64,000 nt of DNA from the NCBI GenBank assembly GCA_021325095.1, contig JAJPHV010000147.1, forward strand, positions 62,001 through 126,000, read 5' to 3'. A model generated the notes under the pieces. It saw only the letters and a program-made list of their open reading frames with translations. It was not told the DNA's origin and did no database searches. This DNA is from Chloroflexota bacterium (GTDB lineage: Bacteria > Chloroflexota > Anaerolineae > Aggregatilineales > UBA2796). The position numbers and the translations under genes were made by a program. Positions 1 to 8,399 of this stretch are shown here, piece after piece (the first letter of the stretch is position 1; every line of letters begins with the position of its first letter).

Positions 1-267
1 CGGCTCGATGCGGTAATCCAGGTTCATGCACCAGAATGGCCCCTAAACCAGATGGCCGTAGTTGATCGTAATGTATTGCGGATAGCGATCTATGAGTTTG
101 CAATTGCGCGGGATACTCCGGTGAAGGTTGCCATTAACGAAGCTATCGAACTGGCAAAAGACTTCGGTTCGGATAGTGCCTCTCGTTTCATCAATGGAGT
201 GCTTGGCACGCTGGCCGCCCACGAGGAGGAACTGCGCGCCGCACTGAAGGAAGACATAAAGCTATGA
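1..267 (+). CDS. nusB: NusB transcription antitermination factor, C-terminal part
   Basis: The reading frame is open from the first base, so the N-terminal half lies outside the window. The visible 88 residues match the C-terminal helical bundle of NusB, with the signature stretch RNVLRIAIYEF, then PVKVAINEAIELAK and SASRFINGVLG. NusB binds boxA RNA together with NusE (ribosomal protein S10) and promotes antitermination of rRNA operons. The stop codon overlaps the start of the next gene (ATGA), so nusB and the Tat genes are probably co-transcribed and translationally coupled. Confidence 0.93.
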   Translation, partial: RLDAVIQVHAPEWPLNQMAVVDRNVLRIAIYEFAIARDTPVKVAINEAIELAKDFGSDSASRFINGVLGTLAAHEEELRAALKEDIKL

Positions 268-701
268 ACATTTTAGGGGTTGGGCCGGCAGAGCTGATCG
301 TCATCCTGATCATCATGCTCGTGGTCGCAGGGCCAAAGCGCATGATCGAGTGGGCGTACCAGGCGGGCAAATACGCTGCGCAGCTACGGGCCATGTTCCA
401 GGAAACGATGGACGCCTTCCAGAAAGAACTGGCACAGTCGGGTATTGACATGCCTAAAGACCTGACCAAGCTGCCCACTGGCCGGTTTGACATTGTAAGC
501 GAGGCAGCGAAGGTGATTAACTCCGAATTGGCGGAGACTTCGGCTGCCTTGAATGCGACGCTGACCGCTGCACCCACAACACCGCCTGCTGTGCCGCCGT
601 CCCCCGCGCCAGAGACACCCGCCACGCCGGGCAGCGAAACCCAGACTGCCAAAACCGATGATGAGCAATCCACAAGGTATGACGCATGGACACCAAGCTG
701 A
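264..701 (+). CDS. tatA: Twin-arginine translocase TatA/TatB-type subunit
   Basis: This is a 145-residue protein with the TatA/B layout: a short N-terminal membrane helix (about residues 8-22, LIVILIIMLVVAGP), a hinge with the conserved GPKR, an amphipathic helix (about 25-60), then a Pro/Thr/Ala-rich cytoplasmic tail. TatA forms the pore and TatB the receptor of the Sec-independent export system for folded proteins. The acidic residue early in the helix (PAELIVI) fits either subunit, and the long tail leans to TatB, so the letter is uncertain. It overlaps nusB by 4 bases and tatC by 16 bases. Confidence 0.85.
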   Translation: MNILGVGPAELIVILIIMLVVAGPKRMIEWAYQAGKYAAQLRAMFQETMDAFQKELAQSGIDMPKDLTKLPTGRFDIVSEAAKVINSELAETSAALNATLTAAPTTPPAVPPSPAPETPATPGSETQTAKTDDEQSTRYDAWTPS

Positions 702-1459
702 TCAAGCCGCCGGAAACCAACGTCGTCCAGGAGGAGGAGGAAGAAGAAGGGGCGGTCATGAGCTTCCTCGACCACCTCGAGGAGCTGCGCACCCGCCTTT
801 TCCGCGCCGTCATTGCCATCGCTATCGGGATGCTGATCTCGACTGTCTTCACCAATCCGGTGCTGAATGCCATCAAAGAAACGTATGGCGATAATCTGCA
901 AATCCTGGAGCCTACCGACTCCATTGTGATTTTCTTCCGCGTCGCGCTGATGCTGGGCGCGATCCTCGCCAGCCCGATCATCACCTACCAGATTTTCATG
1001 TTCATCCTACCGGGCCTGACGCGCAAAGAAAAGCGCTGGGTGCTGATGGCGCTGCCGGGCACGACGGCGCTGTTCCTGTTCGGGCTGGTCTTTACCTGGG
1101 TGATCCTCGTCCCGGCCTACGTCAACTTCTTAAAGGGCTTCCAGTCAGACGTGTTTCGAATCAACTGGACTGCCGATTCATACGTCGGCTTCCTGACAGC
1201 CGTGTTGTTCTGGCACGCCGCCGTGTTCGAGACACCGCTTGTTTTCTTCATTCTGGGGCGGCTGGGGGCCGTGACTGCCGGGTCGATGCTGCGCTACTGG
1301 CGTCATGCTGTCGTCGCCGCCACTGCCATCTCGGCGTTCATTACACCTACAACGGATCCCCTGACGATGCTGGTGATCACGATCATCCTGGTCGCGCTGT
1401 ACGGGGTGAGTGTCCTTCTGGTCGGCATTACGACAGGCTTCAGAAGGCAGACGGCATAA
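686..1459 (+). CDS. tatC: Sec-independent translocase subunit TatC
   Basis: The 257-residue protein carries the TatC hallmark SFLDHLEELRTRLF near residue 25, just before the first membrane helix, and the conserved acidic FETPL motif in a later helix. Six hydrophobic segments can be picked out, as expected. TatC is the core receptor that recognises the twin-arginine signal peptide. The start lies inside the end of the TatA/B gene, so translation is coupled. The N-terminus has an unusual run of six glutamates (about residues 16-21) before the hallmark motif. Confidence 0.95.
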   Translation: MDTKLIKPPETNVVQEEEEEEGAVMSFLDHLEELRTRLFRAVIAIAIGMLISTVFTNPVLNAIKETYGDNLQILEPTDSIVIFFRVALMLGAILASPIITYQIFMFILPGLTRKEKRWVLMALPGTTALFLFGLVFTWVILVPAYVNFLKGFQSDVFRINWTADSYVGFLTAVLFWHAAVFETPLVFFILGRLGAVTAGSMLRYWRHAVVAATAISAFITPTTDPLTMLVITIILVALYGVSVLLVGITTGFRRQTA

Positions 1460-1465
1460 GATTCG

Positions 1466-1504
1466 CCTCACCCCCAGCCCCTCTCCACCTTGTGGAGAGG
1501 GGAG
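1466..1504. repeat. Family-A intergenic palindrome, copy 1 (left half)
   Basis: The copy has a left outer arm CCTCACCCCCAGCC followed by an inner hairpin CCCTCTCCACC-TTG-TGGAGAGGGG. The right outer arm (TTGGGGGTGAGG) is missing. It sits between tatC and the next gene, just after the tatC stop, where it could act as a transcription terminator or an mRNA-stabilising hairpin. Confidence 0.85.
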
Positions 1505-1576
1505 CTACTGTGACTTTATGTGCGGCGTCCGGCCTCTGTTATGAGGCCGGGCATCATCTTTAGAGAAAACTCCCTT

Positions 1577-2899
1577 ATGACCAGGAACCGCGTCATCATT
1601 ATGGGAGCCGCCGGGCGCGACTTCCACAATTTCAACCTCTATTTCCGCAACAACGACACCTACGAAGTTGTCGCCTTCACCGCCACGCAAATTCCAGACA
1701 TCGATGGCCGCCTCTACCCGGCTGAACTGGCCGGGCCGCTCTACCCGAACGGCATCCCGATTTACGCCGAAAGCGATCTGGACAAGCTGATAGCACAGTT
1801 TCAGGTCGATGAGGTGGTGTTTGCCTATTCGGACGTATCGCACGAGTATGTCATGCATCGCGCCAGCCAGGTGCTGGCGGGTGGGCCGAATTTTGTGCTG
1901 CTCGGCCAGAAGCACACCCAACTGACCAGCGCCAAACCCGTTGTGAGCATCTGCGCGGCGCGAACTGGCAGCGGCAAGAGCCAGACCACTCGCCGGGTCA
2001 GCACGATCTTACGGCAGATGGGTTACCGCGTGGTCGCCGTCCGCCATCCGATGCCCTACGGCGATCTCGCCAGGCAGGCCGTCCAGCGCTTCGCCGGCTA
2101 CGACGACCTTGATCGCTACGACGTGACTATCGAAGAACGCGAAGAATATGAACCACATCTGGATCGCGGCGTAGTGGTCTATGCCGGGGTCGATTATGAG
2201 CGTATCCTGCGGCAGGCCGAGCAAGAAGCCGACATTGTGCTCTGGGACGGCGGCAACAACGATCTGCCATTCTTCAAGCCGGACTGTCACATAGTCGTGG
2301 TCGATCCGCATCGCGCCGGGCACGAAGTCCGCTACCATCCGGGCGAGTCAAACGTGCGCATGGCCGACATTATCGTGATCAACAAGATTGACACGGCTGC
2401 ACCGGAGGCCGTCGCCGAGGTGCGCGATAACGTGCGCAGGTTGAATCCGGATGCGCAGGTTGTGGAAGCGGCCTCGCCCATCTTCGTCGATCAGCCCGAT
2501 CAGATACGGGGCAAGCGCGTGCTGGTCATTGAGGACGGCCCGACGCTCACGCACGGCGAAATGAGCTACGGAGCAGGCGTGGTGGCAGCACGGCGTTTTG
2601 GCGCAGCGTCGCTGGTCGATCCGCGTGAGGCGGCAGTCGGAAGCATCCGCGACACATTCCTCAGATACCCGAACACCGGGACGCTGCTGCCGGCGATGGG
2701 CTATGGGCAGCAGCAGGTGGCGGACCTTCAAGAAACGATCAACCGCACGGAGGCCGACCTGGTGCTGATCGCTACGCCGGTTGACCTGACACGGCTGATC
2801 AAGCTGAACAAGCCGAGCCAGCGCGTTCGCTACGAGTTGCAGGAGATCGGGCAGCCGACGCTAATGGAACTGCTACAGGCCAGGTTCGAGAAGAAGTAG
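1577..2899 (+). CDS. Cyclic 2,3-diphosphoglycerate synthetase-like P-loop GTPase
   Basis: The protein has about 440 residues. An N-terminal alpha/beta domain (MTRNRVIIMGAAGRDFHNF) resembles the NAD-fold half of the family, and a P-loop domain follows with ARTGSGKSQTTR (about residues 124-135) and a G4-like NKIDTA. The length and order match proteins annotated as cyclic 2,3-diphosphoglycerate synthetase or 'GTPase'. The archaeal enzyme makes a thermoprotective osmolyte, but bacterial members mostly have no tested function. I chose the ATG at 1577 because the MGAAGRDFHNF block begins there; an in-frame start at 1520 would add 19 non-conserved residues. Confidence 0.8.
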   Translation: MTRNRVIIMGAAGRDFHNFNLYFRNNDTYEVVAFTATQIPDIDGRLYPAELAGPLYPNGIPIYAESDLDKLIAQFQVDEVVFAYSDVSHEYVMHRASQVLAGGPNFVLLGQKHTQLTSAKPVVSICAARTGSGKSQTTRRVSTILRQMGYRVVAVRHPMPYGDLARQAVQRFAGYDDLDRYDVTIEEREEYEPHLDRGVVVYAGVDYERILRQAEQEADIVLWDGGNNDLPFFKPDCHIVVVDPHRAGHEVRYHPGESNVRMADIIVINKIDTAAPEAVAEVRDNVRRLNPDAQVVEAASPIFVDQPDQIRGKRVLVIEDGPTLTHGEMSYGAGVVAARRFGAASLVDPREAAVGSIRDTFLRYPNTGTLLPAMGYGQQQVADLQETINRTEADLVLIATPVDLTRLIKLNKPSQRVRYELQEIGQPTLMELLQARFEKK

Positions 2900-2910
2900 C
2901 AGCATGGTTG

Positions 2911-2951
2911 ACCTCACCCCCCAGCCCCCTCTCCGCTTCGCAGAGAGGGGG
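2911..2951. repeat. Family-A intergenic palindrome, copy 2 (left half)
   Basis: The copy has an outer arm CCTCACCCCCCAGC and an inner hairpin CCCCCTCTCCGC-TTC-GCAGAGAGGGGG. It lies directly between the GTPase stop and the hydrolase start. Read through, it would add a spurious N-terminus of the type SPLSASQRGG to any upstream start. Confidence 0.85.
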
Positions 2952-2977
2952 CAAACTGGGCGAAGGAATCAAGACAA

Positions 2978-3970
2978 TTGGCAACTTTGAAGACCGTGCA
3001 GCAGACGAACGCACCGCGCCGAGGTCGCCGCTACTGGTTCCGCGTGCTGCGGCTGGCGGCGTTTGCCGTGCTGATGCCGGTGATCGGGCTGCCAATGCTG
3101 TTCGGGGCTGTCGGCATGTGGGTGCTCACGCACCCGGCCTGCGGCGGCGATGGCCCATCGCCGGGCGAATACAGGCTGCCTTACCGCGAGATCAGCATTC
3201 CGGCCAGTATCGGCGGGACCTATCGCGGCTACTTCATTCGTGGCACCAGAGATGCGACGATCATCGTGCCGCCCGCCTATAGTGGCGGGCGCGGTGGGAT
3301 GCTCCACGAGGCGGCGCTGCTGGCGCAGGACGGATACAACGTCCTGCTGTTCGAGTCGCGGGTCTGTGCGGGCAAGGGCGCCCTCAGCCTGGGCTACAGC
3401 GAGGTGGACGACGTTGGCGACGTGCTGGCCTATCTGAGGCAAAACAGCGACGACATCCACGTTAATATGGCGAAACTGGCGCTGCACGGCTTTTCGTCGG
3501 CTGGCGCGACCTCGCTCATGGCAGCGGCCCGTTTCCCGGAGATCGCTGCTGTGCTGGCCGAGGGCGGCTATCACAACGCCGAGGCGCAGATGGGCATCGA
3601 CAGGCCGAATGGCATCATGATCGGGCTGATTTCGCTCGGCGCGCGGATCGCCTACCGGCTCGGCACGGGCATCGATTCGGCGCTGTTGAGTCCGCTGGAC
3701 GCGATCCGACACATTCCGCCGCGCGCGGTCTTCCTGGTCTACGGCAGCCGCGAAGTATCGCTGAACGGCGGCGAGCAGGAATTTGCGGCGGCGCAAGCTG
3801 GCGCGGTAAACCCGGCCAGGCCACCGCGCTTATGGATTGTTCCCGATGCGACACACGGCAGTTATACTTATACTGTTGGGGTCGAAGAATACAAGCGTTG
3901 GGTGCTGCCTTTCTACGCCTGCGCGCTGCTGGATCAGTGCGCGCAGTGGGATGCGCTGTGGACGAAATAG
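2978..3970 (+). CDS. Membrane-anchored alpha/beta hydrolase
   Basis: The 330-residue protein has an N-terminal hydrophobic anchor (about residues 25-50) after a basic stretch RRGRRYWFR, and then an alpha/beta-hydrolase domain. The nucleophile elbow is HGFSSAG (around residue 170), a variant of GxSxG. A candidate acidic residue follows VFLVYGSRE and a candidate histidine is in PDATHGSY near the end, so the triad looks complete. It probably acts outside the membrane on an ester or peptide; the substrate is unknown. The first codon is TTG; a later start would cut into the basic n-region. Confidence 0.7.
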   Translation: MATLKTVQQTNAPRRGRRYWFRVLRLAAFAVLMPVIGLPMLFGAVGMWVLTHPACGGDGPSPGEYRLPYREISIPASIGGTYRGYFIRGTRDATIIVPPAYSGGRGGMLHEAALLAQDGYNVLLFESRVCAGKGALSLGYSEVDDVGDVLAYLRQNSDDIHVNMAKLALHGFSSAGATSLMAAARFPEIAAVLAEGGYHNAEAQMGIDRPNGIMIGLISLGARIAYRLGTGIDSALLSPLDAIRHIPPRAVFLVYGSREVSLNGGEQEFAAAQAGAVNPARPPRLWIVPDATHGSYTYTVGVEEYKRWVLPFYACALLDQCAQWDALWTK

Positions 3971-4867
3971 ATGATGAATGAGAACCTCACCCCCCAACCC
4001 CCTCCCCGCAGGCAGAGAGGGGGAGTCGGACGACTGTGGTTTCTCCACACTAAGCGGGCCAGGCTCATGTGTTTGATTGTGGCAGGGGTGCTGTTCGGCG
4101 GGTGTTCGGCGCTTGGGCCGCGCCCGACGCCCGAACCGATCTTCGTCACGGCGACACCTGTGGCTGAACTGCCCTCGCCGACGCCTGGCGACACCGCCGT
4201 GATCGGCCCGACGCCGGAGAGCACCGAGAGCGCATTGACGACCTCTGCCGCATTCCCGACGCTGCCGACCTCGACCAACACGCCTGCGCCCACGCAGAAG
4301 CCGACGCTAACACCCTCATTTACCCCGACATACACCGATACGCCTGCCCCAACGCAGAAAGCGCCGACTGCACTCAAGTGCACGTCCACGCCGCAGGGCG
4401 GTTTCGCCGCCATCTGGGGCAAGGACACGACGCTGCAAAAGGCGCTCGGCTGTGCGCAGGGGCCGGCGGTGGGCATCAACAGCGCGTCGCTGACCTTTGA
4501 CAACGGCAAGATGCTGTGGGCCTCACAGCTTGGCGACGTGCAAACGCGGGTGATCTATGTCTTATACAACAACGGGACGTACCAGCGTTACAATGATACG
4601 TGGGTCGAAGGTGTCGATCCCGAATCGACAGGCGAGATTGCTCCGCCCGGCAAGCTGACGCCCGTGCGTGGCTTCGGCAAAGTGTGGCACAATAACCCGG
4701 CGGTGAAGAACGGGCTGGGTTGGGCCACCGGCAACGAAGCCGGTACGCCGGGGCAAATCCAGCGCTTTGAGCGCGGCGAAATGCTGTTTGTAGCAGCGCT
4801 CGGCCAGACATTTATCTTTGTCGGCGGGACGAGCAATACCTGGCGCGCGGACGGCACACCGTTTTGA
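3971..4867 (+). CDS. Lipoprotein with Thr/Pro stalk and duplicated C-terminal module
   Basis: A lipobox LFGGC follows a hydrophobic core (MCLIVAGVLFGG), so the mature protein should be a membrane-attached lipoprotein. A low-complexity stalk rich in T, P and S (about mature residues 5-85) leads to a domain with two similar units, GGFAAIWGKDTTLQKALGCA and GFGKVWHNNPAVKNGLGWA, each followed by a FERGEM/FDNGKM-type strand, reminiscent of LGFP-like repeats. Start choice is difficult: the ATG at 4067 leaves almost no charged n-region, while ATG 3971/3974 places a family-A repeat inside the coding sequence. The gene begins immediately after the hydrolase stop. Confidence 0.6.
   Translation: MMNENLTPQPPPRRQRGGVGRLWFLHTKRARLMCLIVAGVLFGGCSALGPRPTPEPIFVTATPVAELPSPTPGDTAVIGPTPESTESALTTSAAFPTLPTSTNTPAPTQKPTLTPSFTPTYTDTPAPTQKAPTALKCTSTPQGGFAAIWGKDTTLQKALGCAQGPAVGINSASLTFDNGKMLWASQLGDVQTRVIYVLYNNGTYQRYNDTWVEGVDPESTGEIAPPGKLTPVRGFGKVWHNNPAVKNGLGWATGNEAGTPGQIQRFERGEMLFVAALGQTFIFVGGTSNTWRADGTPF
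3984..4024. repeat. Family-A intergenic palindrome, copy 3, at the lipoprotein 5' end
   Basis: CCTCACCCCCCAACCCCCTCC is followed by CGCAGGCAGAGAGGGGG. This copy either lies in a short leader or is translated as residues 6-18 (LTPQPPPRRQRGG) of the following lipoprotein, depending on the true start. Confidence 0.8.
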
Positions 4868-5021
4868 GCGACCTGATCCCCTGATAAACAGGTGCGCGGA
4901 TCAGGTGTCATACATCTGCAAACAGATCGGTAATTCACTTCCGGGGGTGGCTATCCAGGTTGAGTTTGAAACAGAGTATAGCACGTATGTTCTAATCTGT
5001 CAAGGAGATGAGTCATAAGCG

Positions 5022-5672
5022 ATGGCAACCGACGATCCCCAGGTGATGATGAAACTAACCGAGTACGCCGCAAACCTCTCGGCGCATGAAGACGACGTTT
5101 TACGCTGGATAGAAGCCGAAACCGAGCGGCATGAGATGCCCACCATCAACGTGCAGCCCTTCGACGGGCGGCTGCTGCAATTCCTGATGCGGGCTGTCGG
5201 AGCGCGCAAGGTGGTCGAGATCGGGACGCTGGCAGGGTACAGCGCCGTGTGGCTGGCGAGGGCGCTGCCTGCCGACGGCAAACTGTTTACACTTGAAAAA
5301 TCGGGCAAGCACGCCCAGGTGGCGCGCGCCAGTTTCGAGCGGGCGGGCCTGGATGGCAAAGTCGAACTGCTGGAAGGGCCAGCACTCGACTCGCTGCGGC
5401 GTCTGCAAGGCCAGGCCCCGTTTGATTTCGTGTTCATCGACGCCAATAAGGACGGCTACCCCGCCTACCTGGATTGGGCAGTCGAACACCTGCGGCCCGG
5501 CGGCATGGTGGCGGCGCACAATGCTTTCCGCAACGGGCAGGTGCTTGCGCCGGAGAACGACGAGGATCGACTCATAGCGGAATTTAACCAGGCGCTGGTC
5601 GCCAATCCCCGCCTGGACAGCCTGATCCTGCCGATTGGTGACGGGATGGCGGTGGGAATCAAGAAGGGTTAG
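5022..5672 (+). CDS. Class I SAM-dependent O-methyltransferase
   Basis: The 216 residues are typical of the COMT-like O-methyltransferase family (Methyltransf_3). The SAM-binding motif I is VVEIGTLAGYSAVWLA (around residue 65), motif II includes FTLEKSGKHA, and FDFVFIDANKDGYPAYLDW holds the metal and SAM ligands (Asp-Ala-Asn-Lys). The DD.. metal site of plant enzymes is only partly kept (AAHNAFRNGQV). Such enzymes methylate catechol-like or other hydroxyl groups; the substrate cannot be read from sequence. A purine-rich AAGGAG lies at 5001-5006, rather far from the ATG. Confidence 0.87.
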   Translation: MATDDPQVMMKLTEYAANLSAHEDDVLRWIEAETERHEMPTINVQPFDGRLLQFLMRAVGARKVVEIGTLAGYSAVWLARALPADGKLFTLEKSGKHAQVARASFERAGLDGKVELLEGPALDSLRRLQGQAPFDFVFIDANKDGYPAYLDWAVEHLRPGGMVAAHNAFRNGQVLAPENDEDRLIAEFNQALVANPRLDSLILPIGDGMAVGIKKG

Positions 5673-5699
5673 GACTGAGCGATGAGGACTGAGTATATA

Positions 5700-5791
5700 C
5701 CTCACCCTTGCTCCCTCTCCGCAAGCAGCGAGCGGGAACCGGCGGATGTAGACTCCCCTCTCCACAGGGTGGAGAGGGGTTGGGGGTGAGG
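5700..5791. repeat. Family-A palindrome, copy 4 (full two-hairpin form)
   Basis: This is a full-length copy: left outer arm CCTCACCCTTGCTCC, a first degenerate hairpin around 5714-5735, a second hairpin CCCCTCTCCACAGGGTGGAGAGGGG at 5755-5779, and right outer arm TTGGGGGTGAGG ending at 5791. The two outer arms are reverse complements, so the whole unit can fold as one cruciform. Confidence 0.85.
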
Positions 5792-5820
5792 TACGGCGGG
5801 CGGAGTGAGGTTTGCGCAAG

Positions 5821-7575
5821 ATGAGCGAATCGGTTGACAGGCATACTCAGGCGAATATCGACGCAGCGCGGGCCTTCCGGGGGCGGCCTGCGACGGAGTA
5901 TCTCGTCCCGTATCGCAGCGTCGGCCACCTGCTCGACATGCGCGCCCAGGAAAGCCCGGAAAAGGTGTTCCTGATCTATTACGACGCCGACGGCAACCGC
6001 AGCGAACTGACCTACGCCGAATTCAATGCGCGGGTCAACCAGACGGCCAACTTGCTGGTCAACGAACTGGGCGTGCAGCGCGGTGACAGGGTAGCGACCA
6101 TCTCCCACAACCACAGCGATACGGTCATCATCTACTTCGCGTGCTGGAAGATCGGCGCGGCGGTTGCGCCCCAGAACACCACCGAAGACGACACGCGGAT
6201 CGGCTTTATTTTGCGCAACAGCGAGGCGGTGGTCGTTTTCGTGCGTGAGGAGTACCTCGAACGGGCGGAGCGGATCATACATGGCAGCATGTCGAGCGCG
6301 CCGAACATCCGCCAGATCATTCAGATCGACGGCCAGCCACGCCCGGAATATCTGCATTACCCGACGGCTATGCAGTCGCAGCCGACGACGTTCACGCCCC
6401 CCGACCCGCCCACGCTGGAATCGGAATGTTTGCTCGTGTACACCAGCGGGACGACGGGCGCGCCCAAAGGCGTGGTGCTGATCCAGTACAACATGCTGGC
6501 CGACGCCCGCGCCATTTCCGACTGGCAGGGCATCACCGGCAACCAGCGCATGATGAACGTGCTGCCCATCCATCACGTCAACGGCACGATTGTGACGCTG
6601 GTCACGCCGCTGTACGTGGGCGGCAGCGTGGTGGTGAACCGCCAGTACCAATCGTCGGTGTTCTGGAAACGCATCGCCGAGGAGAAAGTGCACATCGTCA
6701 GCGTCGTGCCGACTCTGCTGCAATTTAGCTGCGAATTTGCGGATGCGCAAAAGGCCGCCGGGAAAAGCATCTGGGGCGACGGCGTGACGCGCGAACAACT
6801 GCGCCATTTCCGCCACCTGATCTGCGGGGCGGGGACGCTGGCGGTGGCGCTGGCGAAGCGCTTCGAGGATCAATTTGGCTTCCCGATCCTGCACGGCTAT
6901 GGCCTGAGCGAGACGACATGTTATAGCTGCTTCCTGCCGATTGACCTGGATTGGCTGACCCACCAGCACTGGATGCAGGATTTTGGCTATCCGAGCATTG
7001 GCTGCCCGATCAACGGTAACGAGATGGCGATCTTCAACGTGACGGGCAATGCCCAGATGCTTGGTCCCGGCGAACGGGGCGAAATCTGCATTCGCGGGCA
7101 CAACGTCATGAAGTATTACTACCAGCGGCCGGACGCCAACCGCGAGACGTTCAAATTCGGCTGGTTCCGTTCGGGGGACGAGGGCTTTTATCAGGTCGAT
7201 GAGCGGGGGCGAGAGTTCTTTTTCATCACCGGGCGTATCAAAGAACTGATCAACCGGGGCGGCGTCAAGTTCTCGCCGTTCGACATCGAAGAAGTGCTGC
7301 TCGAAGTGCCGGGCGTCAAGGTTGGCCTTGCTGTGGCTTTCGAGAACGATTACTATGGCGAGGAAGTGGGCGCTTACGTCGTCCTGGAAGAGGGAGCGTC
7401 CGTGACCGAGGCCGACATCCTGGCCCACTGCCGCCAGCGGATGTCTTTTGAGAAAGCGCCCAAAGTGGTTGTATTCGGGACGGACGTCCCGGTCACGACG
7501 ACAGGCAAGTACCAGCGGCTCCGGCTGCGAGATCGCTTTACCGAGTGGCGGGGGGTACAGTTCCGCAAGCCATGA
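5821..7575 (+). CDS. AMP-forming acyl-CoA synthetase / ligase
   Basis: The 584-residue protein belongs to the ANL superfamily. Visible motifs are the nucleotide loop TSGTTGAPKG (about residues 208-217), the adenine motif GYGLSET, the hinge region RSGDEGFYQVDERGREFFFITGR with the flexible linker IKELINRGG, and the C-terminal catalytic lysine in TTTGKYQR (near residue 563). The overall form resembles crotonobetaine/carnitine-CoA or fatty-acyl-CoA ligases; the acid substrate is not predictable. The ATG at 5821 is preceded by GGAGTGAGG at a good distance. The stop overlaps the CRP-family gene (ATGA), so the two are likely co-expressed. Confidence 0.9.
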   Translation: MSESVDRHTQANIDAARAFRGRPATEYLVPYRSVGHLLDMRAQESPEKVFLIYYDADGNRSELTYAEFNARVNQTANLLVNELGVQRGDRVATISHNHSDTVIIYFACWKIGAAVAPQNTTEDDTRIGFILRNSEAVVVFVREEYLERAERIIHGSMSSAPNIRQIIQIDGQPRPEYLHYPTAMQSQPTTFTPPDPPTLESECLLVYTSGTTGAPKGVVLIQYNMLADARAISDWQGITGNQRMMNVLPIHHVNGTIVTLVTPLYVGGSVVVNRQYQSSVFWKRIAEEKVHIVSVVPTLLQFSCEFADAQKAAGKSIWGDGVTREQLRHFRHLICGAGTLAVALAKRFEDQFGFPILHGYGLSETTCYSCFLPIDLDWLTHQHWMQDFGYPSIGCPINGNEMAIFNVTGNAQMLGPGERGEICIRGHNVMKYYYQRPDANRETFKFGWFRSGDEGFYQVDERGREFFFITGRIKELINRGGVKFSPFDIEEVLLEVPGVKVGLAVAFENDYYGEEVGAYVVLEEGASVTEADILAHCRQRMSFEKAPKVVVFGTDVPVTTTGKYQRLRLRDRFTEWRGVQFRKP

Positions 7576-8267
7576 CTCAAAATCACGAAGCGCCCACTCT
7601 GACCCACACATGGGTGATGCGCGTACCGCTGTTCATCCCGCTCTGCCCGGAGACACAGGCCGCACTGGATCGAGCGATCCACGTCCGGCCCTACGGCAAA
7701 GGGCAATCGATCATCCTGGAAGGGCATCGCCCCAGCGGGCTGTGCATGGTCGTTTCGGGACTGGTGCGCATCTACCGGATGACGGAAGGCGGGCGGGTAC
7801 ACGTCCACCATTATGTGCGTCCCTACGCGCCCTTCAACATGATTGCGGCGCTGGATGGCCGACCCAACCCAACCAGCGCTGAAGCCGTCATCGATTCTCA
7901 GATCGGGTGGCTGCCACGCAGTGCCCTGATCGAACTGATGGGGCGCGACGCCGACCTGATGCTGGCCTGCCTGCGTTTGCTGGCGCTGCAAAACCGCGAA
8001 CTGATGGCCCGCCTGGACGACATTGGTTTCCGCACTGTGCCAAGCCGCCTGGCGCGGCTGCTGCTGCACCGGGGCGGGTTCGAGACGGAAGTCAATATCC
8101 CGCTGGACACACTTTCTCAGGACGAGATCGCGGCGGTGCTGGGTACATCGCGGGAGGTCTTGGGGCGGGCGCTGCGGCAGCTTTATGACATGGGGCTGGT
8201 GCGACGTGAGGGCCGGCGCTATGTGATCATTGACCGGGCCGGGCTGGAAAAGCTGGCGGATCAGTAA
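7572..8267 (+). CDS. CRP/FNR-family transcriptional regulator
   Basis: The 231-residue protein has an N-terminal cyclic-nucleotide-binding beta-roll (about residues 15-130, with FIPLCPETQAALDRA and GHRPSGLCMVVSGLVRIYRM) and a C-terminal winged helix with the HTH_Crp pattern LSQDEIAAVLGTSREVLGRALRQL. There is no FNR-type cysteine cluster at the N-terminus, so an iron-sulfur sensor is unlikely. The ATGA overlap with the acyl-CoA ligase suggests it controls that gene or responds to the same metabolite. Confidence 0.9.
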   Translation: MTQNHEAPTLTHTWVMRVPLFIPLCPETQAALDRAIHVRPYGKGQSIILEGHRPSGLCMVVSGLVRIYRMTEGGRVHVHHYVRPYAPFNMIAALDGRPNPTSAEAVIDSQIGWLPRSALIELMGRDADLMLACLRLLALQNRELMARLDDIGFRTVPSRLARLLLHRGGFETEVNIPLDTLSQDEIAAVLGTSREVLGRALRQLYDMGLVRREGRRYVIIDRAGLEKLADQ

Positions 8268-8281
8268 TCTTACCAATTCTG

Positions 8282-8372
8282 CCTCACCCCGGCCCCTCTC
8301 CACGCTGGTGGAGAGGGGAGTCCTGGCCTGCCGGTTCCCCCTCGCCAGTTGGAGAGGAGGCAGGGGGCGAGG
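8282..8372. repeat. Family-A palindrome, copy 5 (full two-hairpin form)
   Basis: The copy shows left arm CCTCACCCCGGCC, hairpin CCCTCTCCACGCTGGTGGAGAGGGG, a spacer, a second hairpin CCCCCTCGCCAGTTGGAGAGG, and a decayed right arm CAGGGGGCGAGG. It lies between the CRP-family gene and a GTG-start gene. Confidence 0.85.
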
Positions 8373-8399
8373 TCCATATAATAAGGAAGGGGGGGCAGT

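Noticed and set aside
5659..7611. Long open frame (650 codons) on the minus strand opposite the acyl-CoA ligase
   Set aside because: It is the antisense shadow of a GC-rich gene with clear ligase motifs on the plus strand; its translation has low-complexity H/R/D-rich sequence and no recognisable domain.
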